NCBI RefSeq assembly: GCF_014203895.1
Contig: NZ_JACHJY010000003.1
Span: 682,001-746,000, forward strand
DNA: 64,000 bases
Reading direction: 5' to 3'
DNA from: Streptomyces nymphaeiformis
Lineage (GTDB): Bacteria > Actinomycetota > Actinomycetes > Streptomycetales > Streptomycetaceae
Position numbers and translations under genes: made by a program. The notes beneath the pieces are model-generated. The model was not told where the DNA came from. It made no database searches and saw nothing but the letters and a program-made list of their open reading frames with translations. Below are positions 8,047 through 15,700 of this stretch, one piece after another (the stretch's first letter is position 1; every line of letters starts with the position of its first letter).

Positions 8047-9062
8047 GCCTCCAGGTTGAGGACCGTGCCGCGTTCGCGGGCGCGCAGGGCCCAGTGGAGG
8101 CGGCGGAAGCGGACGGGCGGCAGCAGCTCGGCGGCCTCCTCCTCGGTGACGAACCGCCAGCCGCGCAGTTCGGCGCCGGGGAGGTGGAGGCGCTCGACGT
8201 CTGCGGTGCGGAGCGTTCCGCCGTCGAAGAGGAGGCGCAGCCCGCCGTAGCCGGGGGGCTTGGGGCGTTCCCAGTCGACGAGCAGCAGCCGGGGGACGGC
8301 GTCGAGTTCGAGGCCGATCTCCTCGGCCACCTCGCGCATGCCGGCCCGGGCCGGCGGTTCGCCGGGCTCGACGACGCCGCCGGGGAACTCCCAGCCGGGC
8401 TTGTAGGTGGGGTCGACGAGCAGGAAGCGGTCCTGCTCGTCGAAGAGCAGGACGCCCGCGGCGAGGGTCTCGCCGGTCGGCTCGGGCGTCTGGACGATCC
8501 CGCAGGGAGCGGCCCGGCCGGCCAGGACCGCGTCGGCGACGGCCCGGGCGGCCTCGGCCGTGGTGAGCGCCGAGGTGTCGACGGTGTAGGCGTCGTCAGC
8601 GAGCCAGTCGAGGGCGGCGCGGTACGAGGGCAGGTGCCGGTGGCACCACTCCCGTACACGGGCGTCGACCTCGGGGTCGCCGTACTCCGAGCGGCCGTCG
8701 ATCCGCTGCCGCAGGATCGTTTCCTCCGGGGCGAGCAGCACATGGCGCACGTCGATGCGGCGGGCGGCGAGCCCGCCGAAGATCTCGTCCCGGTACTCCT
8801 GCCGGAGCAGGGTCATCGGGACGACGAGGACGCCGCCGACCTCGGCGAGCAGGGCGGCGGCGGTGTCGACGACCAGGCGGCGCCAGATCGGCAGGTCCTG
8901 GTAGTCCTCGACCTCGGCGAGCCGCTTGGCCGGGAGCAGCCGGCGCAGTCCCCCGCCGGTGACCTCGGGGTCGTACAGGGTGCTGTTCGGGATCAGATCG
9001 ACCAGCTCGCGCGCGGTGCTGGACTTTCCCGCACCGAACGTACCGTTGATCCAGACGATCAC
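8028..9062 (-). CDS. P-loop kinase-like / Nudix hydrolase fusion protein
   Basis: Two enzymes in one 344-residue chain. The N-terminal half (1-180) is a TmrB/uridine-kinase-like P-loop NTPase with the Walker A motif GTFGAGKSSTA at residues 7-17 and arginine-rich lid segments (RQRIDGR). The C-terminal half (200-340) is a Nudix domain with a full Nudix box: GVVEPGE, seven residues, then REVAEEIGL near residues 230-250. Nudix hydrolases cleave nucleoside diphosphates linked to other groups. The order suggests a kinase whose product or by-product is handled by the hydrolase, which is inference. The start is ATG with no strong ribosome site. The 3' end lies in the 25-bp repeat. Confidence 0.85.
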   Translation of the reverse strand: MIVWINGTFGAGKSSTARELVDLIPNSTLYDPEVTGGGLRRLLPAKRLAEVEDYQDLPIWRRLVVDTAAALLAEVGGVLVVPMTLLRQEYRDEIFGGLAARRIDVRHVLLAPEETILRQRIDGRSEYGDPEVDARVREWCHRHLPSYRAALDWLADDAYTVDTSALTTAEAARAVADAVLAGRAAPCGIVQTPEPTGETLAAGVLLFDEQDRFLLVDPTYKPGWEFPGGVVEPGEPPARAGMREVAEEIGLELDAVPRLLLVDWERPKPPGYGGLRLLFDGGTLRTADVERLHLPGAELRGWRFVTEEEAAELLPPVRFRRLHWALRARERGTVLNLEAGDPVG

Positions 9063-9183
9063 GTTTCCCCCTCATCGATAGCCCCCAGTGGCTTGCCCGC
9101 AACACCCTGCCACGGAAACCACGCACAGGCAGACGGCTCGGCCTGCGCGGTGCGGTCATCCGTCAGGTCCCGGGGCGGACCCG

Positions 9184-9678
9184 CTATCGGCCGAAGTCGG
9201 GGTCGGCGGAGGTGCGCCTGTAGTGACATGAGAAGGAATAGGGATCTCCCCCGTCCGCCTCGATGCTTCCGTTCGCCTGCAGCTTCCCCTGCTCCAGGGT
9301 GAACGGCAGAGACTCGTGGTCGTTCCGGTGGTCGAAACGGAGTATCAGGTAGGGCGGCAGCCCAGGGTCCTTGTTGACCGCGTGCCATTTTCCGTCGGCC
9401 GAGCGGCGTGTCACCTTCGAGTCCGGTCCGGGGCCGTCCCACGCGACCGGAAGGTCCTTGGCGGTAAAGGTGTAGTCGTCACGCAGCCGAATCACCGGCG
9501 AGCCGCATTCCGAGTCCCCGGTCCCGTCCCATCGGCCGACCAGTTCGGAATGCTGTACGGCCTTCGGAAAGACAGGGGCGGGTCGGCCCGGCCCGCAAGC
9601 GGTCGAGGCGATCACCGTCAGAGCGGCAGTCGCAAGGCCCGCACTCATGCGACCCACGCGAAATCCGTCGAGCTTCAT
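9184..9678 (-). CDS. small putative lipoprotein after the RHS gene (candidate immunity protein)
   Basis: Protein of 164 residues. It has a basic start (MKLDGFRVGR), a hydrophobic stretch and then IASTACGPG; the cysteine near residue 28 resembles a lipobox, but the -3 residue is serine, so lipidation is uncertain. The mature part has WDGTGDSECGSPVIRL, DYTFTAKDLPVAW, DGKWHAV and two further cysteines, a pattern of small beta-barrel proteins seen as partners of secreted effectors in Streptomyces. I do not recognise a named family. It follows the giant RHS gene on the same strand, 83 bp away, with a strong hairpin between. Position suggests an immunity or chaperone role; this is inference. Confidence 0.72.
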   Translation of the reverse strand: MKLDGFRVGRMSAGLATAALTVIASTACGPGRPAPVFPKAVQHSELVGRWDGTGDSECGSPVIRLRDDYTFTAKDLPVAWDGPGPDSKVTRRSADGKWHAVNKDPGLPPYLILRFDHRNDHESLPFTLEQGKLQANGSIEADGGDPYSFSCHYRRTSADPDFGR

Positions 9679-9701
9679 GCTGTTTGCTTCCAGTCGTTGG
9701 G

Positions 9702-9743
9702 CGGCGGGGCTGCCCCCAGGGATCCCTGGGGGCGGCCCCGCCG
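9702..9743. terminator. 42-bp near-perfect hairpin between RHS gene and its downstream partner
   Basis: Arms 9702-9722 and 9723-9743 are complementary except for one pair, with the centre CAGGGATCCCTG. On the plus strand TTTTT follows directly, giving a textbook intrinsic terminator against antisense transcription. On the minus strand, in which both flanking genes are read, the same hairpin has no U-run and may act as a weak terminator or RNA stabiliser in the leader of the small lipoprotein gene. Confidence 0.6.
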
Positions 9744-9761
9744 TTTTTCAAGGCGCGTCCG

Positions 9762-12700
9762 TCAGAAGAGGCTGCCCAGGAAACTTGTCACGGTGTCCAG
9801 GAAGCTACTCGAATCATCCGACGAGGACGAGGGCGAGGGCGAGGACTGCGACGGAGCCTTGGGGTCGTTGAGGTCGACCGTCTCCGTCCACGTGACGTCC
9901 TGCGACTTCGTGCTGAAACGCCCCGTCTCGTAATACGAGTTGAGGGGCTTGGCGATGTTCTCGCTCCACCAGGAGCTGTACCCGCCGAGCTCCGGGGCGA
10001 TGTGCGTTCCGGAGTTCATGGTGCTGTCGTTGCTCACATGGAACTGGATGGTGGCCGTACCCGCCTCCTTGTCGACGGACTTGACGGTGTAGTCCATGTT
10101 GTAGGAACCGAGGAACGCCGCGGACATGTTCGACGTGAAGTCCATGAAGACGGTCTTGGAATTCAGCGAGTGATTCAGACCGTTGTTCTCCATGACCCCC
10201 GTTTCCTTGTTGTAGCGCTGCGCGACCGTGGCGCCCAGATTGTAGTTTCCGCCGTTGATGTTGTCGGTCGCGATCTCACGCACGCGCTGGACGTGGTAGT
10301 GGTCCATGAGCGACTGCGTGAAGGCGTCGTTTCCGCCGAAGTCCCGGTGCTTGGGACCGGTGCCGGCGACCCACTCGAATCCCAGGTCCACTCCATTGGG
10401 ATTGCCGGGGGTCCCGAAGCATCCGGGGCACTTGTCCCGAAGGATCGGCTCCGCGGCGAGCACGGGGCTGGCGAGCGTGTCGGCGACCGTCTCGACGGTG
10501 CCGACCCACGCGGAGGCGAAGTTGTCGTCCCAGGGGCAGAAGGCTCCGCCTTCGCACCAGTTGTGACCGTCGATCTCGACGCTGCTGATCGGGTTGCCGC
10601 CGGTGAAGGCGTAGCGGTTCCCCGTGAAGGGGTCCGATCCCAGCTGCATGTCGGCCAGAGCGCCGTTGTACATGTCCCGGCTGGTGAAGCGGTTCAGGCC
10701 GGGGCTGTAGTCGCGGAAGCCCATGTCGTAGGTGCCGCTGGCGGCGTCCCAGCGCTTGGCGCTGAAGCGGTAGGGGTTGTACGCCTCCTTGTCGGGCTGG
10801 GCGGTGTCGGGCTTGTCGATGCCGGTGAACTCGGCGTCGTTGTTGTTGCCGTAGGCCGTGTAGCCGTAGGTGGACTTGGTGTCACCAGTGGTGTCGGTGA
10901 GGGTTTCGACGTCCGTGTGGCCGTTGTAGCCGTAGACGCCGAGCTCCTCGGAGCCGTCGGTGTTCTTCTTCAGCTGCGCGAGGCGCTCGCCCCACGGGCT
11001 GTACTGGTAGGACTTGGTGACCTCGCCGGCGACGGCCTCGTTCAGGACCTCGCTGGAGGTGCCGAGGTAGTTGAAGTCGGTGGTCTTGCCGGCCTCCGTC
11101 TTGGACGCCGTGCGGTCCAGCGGGTCGAAGACGTAGGTGGTCGTCTTCGTGGTGACCCCGTCGGTCTGCAGCTTGGCGTTCTTGACCACGTGGTCGAAAC
11201 CGTCGTAGTCCCGGTCCTCGACCACCTTGCCGCCCGCGACGACCGTGTCCAGTCGGCCGTACGGGTCGTAGTTGTAGTTGTTGGTCGCGGCACCGATGCT
11301 GGAGCTCAGGAGCCGGTTGCGGTCGTAGGTGTAGTTGGTCGTGACGTTCTTGATCGTCTGGGTGACGACGTTGGCGTTGGCGTCGTGGACGTAGGTCTCG
11401 GTGCCCGCGCCGGTTCCCGTCTTCACGGACTGGGCGAGCCGGTTGACCGGGTCGTAGGTGTAGTCCGTGGTGGAGTTCAGGTACGCGCCGTGGTCGTCGG
11501 CGTTCATCTTGGACGCGACGTCCTGCGCCTGGTTGCCGTTGGCGTCGTAGGCGTAGGCGTGCGAGGAGACCAGGGTGCCGTTGGGCTTCTTCTCGGTCTG
11601 GGTCTTCAGCGCCGCGTTCAGGTAGTAGGCGTAGTCGACCGTGTTGCCGTTGGCCTTGGTCTCCTTCAGCCGCAGGCCGCGGTCGGTGTAGGTGTAGTCG
11701 GTGGTCTTCGGCGAGGCGTCCGAGACGGACTTGCCGACCTTCACCGTCTTGACCAGCTCACGCGCGTCGTAGAAGTACTGCGCGTACTGGTCCGGGTGGC
11801 TCGTCGTCGACTTCTGGCCGTTGGCGTCGTAGGTGAACGACGTGGCCTTCTTCTCGACGCCGGACAGCGACTCGCTGACCTTCTGGACCTGGTTGAGGCC
11901 GGTGTAGGTCATCGAGTACGTGTCGATCTTGGCACCCGAGGAGGCGTCCGTGATCGACGTGAGGTTGCCGTTGAGGTCGTACGAGTAGGTGAAGTTCTTC
12001 TTCTCGTTGTCCGTCTCGGTGACCGTACGGACGATCTTCACCGCGTCGGCGACGACCTTGCCGGAGGCGTCGGTCGCCAGGGTGATCTTGGACGTGATCC
12101 CCTGCTTGAACGTGAACGAGCCCAGCGAGACCCAGGTGCCGCCGCCGGTGGTCTGGTTGACCGTCTTGGCGGTGGTGCCGGCGTCGTGGGTGACGGTGTA
12201 CTTCGCCGCCGTGGAGGCGCCCGAGGTCGTCGGGTACTTCACGTAGGCGGTGTAGCCGCCGTCCTGCGGGACGTTCAGCGTCCAGGTGAACGTGTCCGTC
12301 GACGTGCCCGCCGCGTGGGTGCGGTGGTCGTAGCCCTGCTGGCCGGTGGCCGAGGCCGTGGCCCAGGTACCGGTCGCCGACGTGGTCTGGGTGTCGGAGT
12401 CGTCCGCCACCACCACGTGGGCGCCGACCGGGATGCCGTCGTCGGAACGGGACTGGATGCTGCCGTCGGGGTAGTACGCCCAGCCCTGGGTCCGCGAGCT
12501 GGAACCGCCGGCGGAGGTGAGGGTGCGCGAGACCTGCTGGCCCGTCGTGTTGTAGCCGTAGGAGGTGACGATGTCCCACGGGTCGGTGGACGTCTTGGTC
12601 CAGCCGTTGTCGAAGTAGGTGTAGTCGGTGTCGTTGCGGACCGTCTGACCCGCCGACGGCGGCGCGGAGACCCGCGAAGCGCGGCCGACCACGTCATAGG

Positions 12701-15700
12701 TCGTCTGGGTGTAGACGTTGGGGTCGTTGTAGCGCGCGTCCGCCGGGTCGTAGGGCTGGTACTGCTTGACCGGACGGTTGAGCTTGTCGTACTCGGTGCG
12801 GCTGGTGAAGTCGTCCACGGCCGCGGTGGCGGTGCCGCGCGGGCTGATCACCTTGGTGGTGTTGCCCATCTGGTCGTACTCGAACTTCGTGACGCGCAGG
12901 GTGCTGCCCGAGTAGGGGACCCGCTGCTCGATCTTCTTGCCGCGCTGGTCGTAGACGACCTCGCTGACGTTGCCCTCCTTGTCGGTGCTCCTGACCAGCA
13001 GCGAGTCCTTGTCGTACTCGCTCGTGGTGAACTTGCCCGCCGCGTCGGTGACCTTGGTGACGCGGTGGTTGAGGTCGAAGGAGCTCTTGCTGGTGTAGTC
13101 GGTGGTGTCGGCGGTGGCGTTCTTCTTCGGGTCGATGACCGTGACCGGGTTGCCGACGTTGTCGTACTCGTAGGAGACCTTGTCGCCCTGGGCGTTCACC
13201 ACCGACATGAGCTGGTAGATCTCGTTGTAGTTGTTGGTGGTGACGTAGTCGTCCGGGACGGAGGTCGTCGCCACGCCCTTGGGCTCGGTCGTGGTCTTGA
13301 GGTTGCCGACCTTGTCGTAGGTGTAGCGCGTCGTGCGACCGCTCAGGTTGTTGTCCGGGCCGGTCGACTGGGTCACCTGGTCCGCCGGGTCGTAGACCGC
13401 GGTGGAGACCACGCCGTCCGCGGCGGTGCTGGTGGTGACGTTGTCGTTGGCGTCGTACACCGGGGCCGGGGTGGTGATGAACACCCCCTGCGCCTGGTCC
13501 TTGGGCAGCTTGTTGACCAGCGGACGCATGAAGGCGTCGTAGGTCTGGGTGGTGGTGGTGCCCAGCGCGTCGGTCACCGAGGTGACCTGACCGCGCTCGT
13601 CGTAGACGAACGAGGTGGCGTGGTTCTCCGCGTCGGTGATCGTCCTGGGGTAGCCCATGACGTCGAAGTCGGAGTTGACGGTCGCGTTGCCGTTGGCGTC
13701 GGTGGCCTTGGTCAGCTGCCCGTACGCGTCGTAGTCGTACGTGGTGGTGTAGTCGCCGGGCACCGAGGTGGTGGCGGCGCCCATGGGGTCGGTGACCGTC
13801 TTCAGGTTGCCGAAGGCGTCATAGCCGAACTGCCACTTGCGGCCCTCGGGGGAGGTCTTGGTGGACAGGTCGGCCGAGAAGCCGTCCGCACGGGTCTGGT
13901 ACGTGTAGACCGTCGCCGCGGTGCCGTTCTTGTTGGCCTCCGCGTCCTTCTTCGTCAGCGGGTTGCCGGTCTTCTGGTCGTACGTCCAGGTGGTCTGGGC
14001 GCCGTTCGCCTCCTTCATGAGGATGACGTTGTTGTCCGCGTCCCAGGACATGTCCAGGGTCTCGGACTTGGCGTTGGTGGACTTCACCTGGCGGCCGAAG
14101 TCGTCCAGGACGTAGTCCGTGACGTGCGACTCGGCGTCCGTGACCTTGGTGTCGGTGAAGCTCGGGTTCACCGTGTCCGCCTTGTAGGCGAACGTCGTGT
14201 TGTTGTTCAGGCGGTCCGTGATGGTCTTGGTCCACCAGTGGTACTTCGGGTCGTCACCGGTCTGCGGGGCGTAGTAGTCCAGCTTGGTGGCGTTGCCCCG
14301 GGGGTCGGTGGCCGCCACCATCTTGACGTTCTTGTTGCCCTGCGTGGCGTCGTAGGCGAACTTGAACACCTTCGGCTGCGAGGAGCCCACGCCGTCGGTG
14401 AACTGGCCGAGCAGACCCTTGTCCGTGTACCAGAAGTTGATCTTACGACCGGAGACGTCGGTGACCGACTTGATGTGGTCGTAGATCTTCGAGTTGGTCA
14501 GGTTCGAGCCCGTGGCGATGGTGCCCGTGTCCGAGACGTACTCGTAGGAGTTGTCGCCCTTCTTGAAGTAGTCCACCGTCAGCGTCTGACGCGACGCGGG
14601 GTCGGTGACGTACTTCAGGAACTTGGTCGGCTTGTTGTTGGACTTCCGCTCCTCGTAGGTGAACAGCATGGTGTTGCCGTTCTTGTCCACCGTGGAGGTC
14701 AGGTAGCCGTCGCAGCCGAACAGGAAGCGGGTGCCGTCGGGACGGGTCATCGTCCAGGCGTCCGGGATCGGGTCCTTCAGCGGGGTGCAGTCCAGACCGG
14801 GCTTGGCGGCCAGCCTGTAGTGCACACCGGCCGGGGCCTTCCAGGAGCTCGTGGCCGAGTCCCAGCGGAAGACGTGGGTGGTGCCGTCACCGTCGGGAAG
14901 ACGGATCTCCGTGGGGTTCGGCTTGGGCTGGAACTCCAGCGGCGCGCCCAGGCGGATCGGACCGGAGGCCTGCATGGACCAGCCGTAGCCGGAGACCGTG
15001 TCGGAGGTGTCCAGGCTGTTGTAGGCCAGCCGGAAGAACGTGTTCAGGCCCCGGCCGGGGTTGTTGAACGCGTTGTACGACCACACCACGTTGCCGGACG
15101 CCATGTTGTTCATCATGCTGGCGCCGGAGCCGGTGTTCTTGCCGGTGTAGCCGTAGAACTTCTCCAGGCCGAGCTGGTTGGAGGTCGGGTCCTCCACCGC
15201 CACGTTCTGGCTCAGGCCCGGGATGCCGGAGGTGCCCGAGGTCCAGGTGCCGGTCGTCTTGTTGTAGACGTCCCAGGTCAGGACGTAGTCGGTGCGCTTG
15301 TTGCCGTTGGCCGAGTTGATCGGGGTCTTCACCTGCGCCTGCAGGCTGACCGAACCACCCGGGGCGACGTTCGACGGGAGCGCCGTCTGGACCTGGTTGC
15401 CGCCGTTGGTGACGTCCGTGCCGTCGGGCAGCGTCCACTTGTAGGTCAGGACGTTGTCGGCCGAAGTCCAGGTGGAGGACGTGGTGTTGGTCAGGGTGAA
15501 GTCGACCGTGTAGTCGCTGTTCGGGGTCATGCGGGCCGGGGTCTGCGGCGCGTAGTACGTCGACTCGGTGGTGGAGTCGACGTACGTGACCACGATCCTG
15601 GGCGCGAGGCGCGGCTCGGTGCCCTCGGACGACAGGAACAGCGTGCGCTCCTGCGAGGCGGCCTCGTCGGCCATCTTCAGGACGACGCCCTTCTGCGAGG

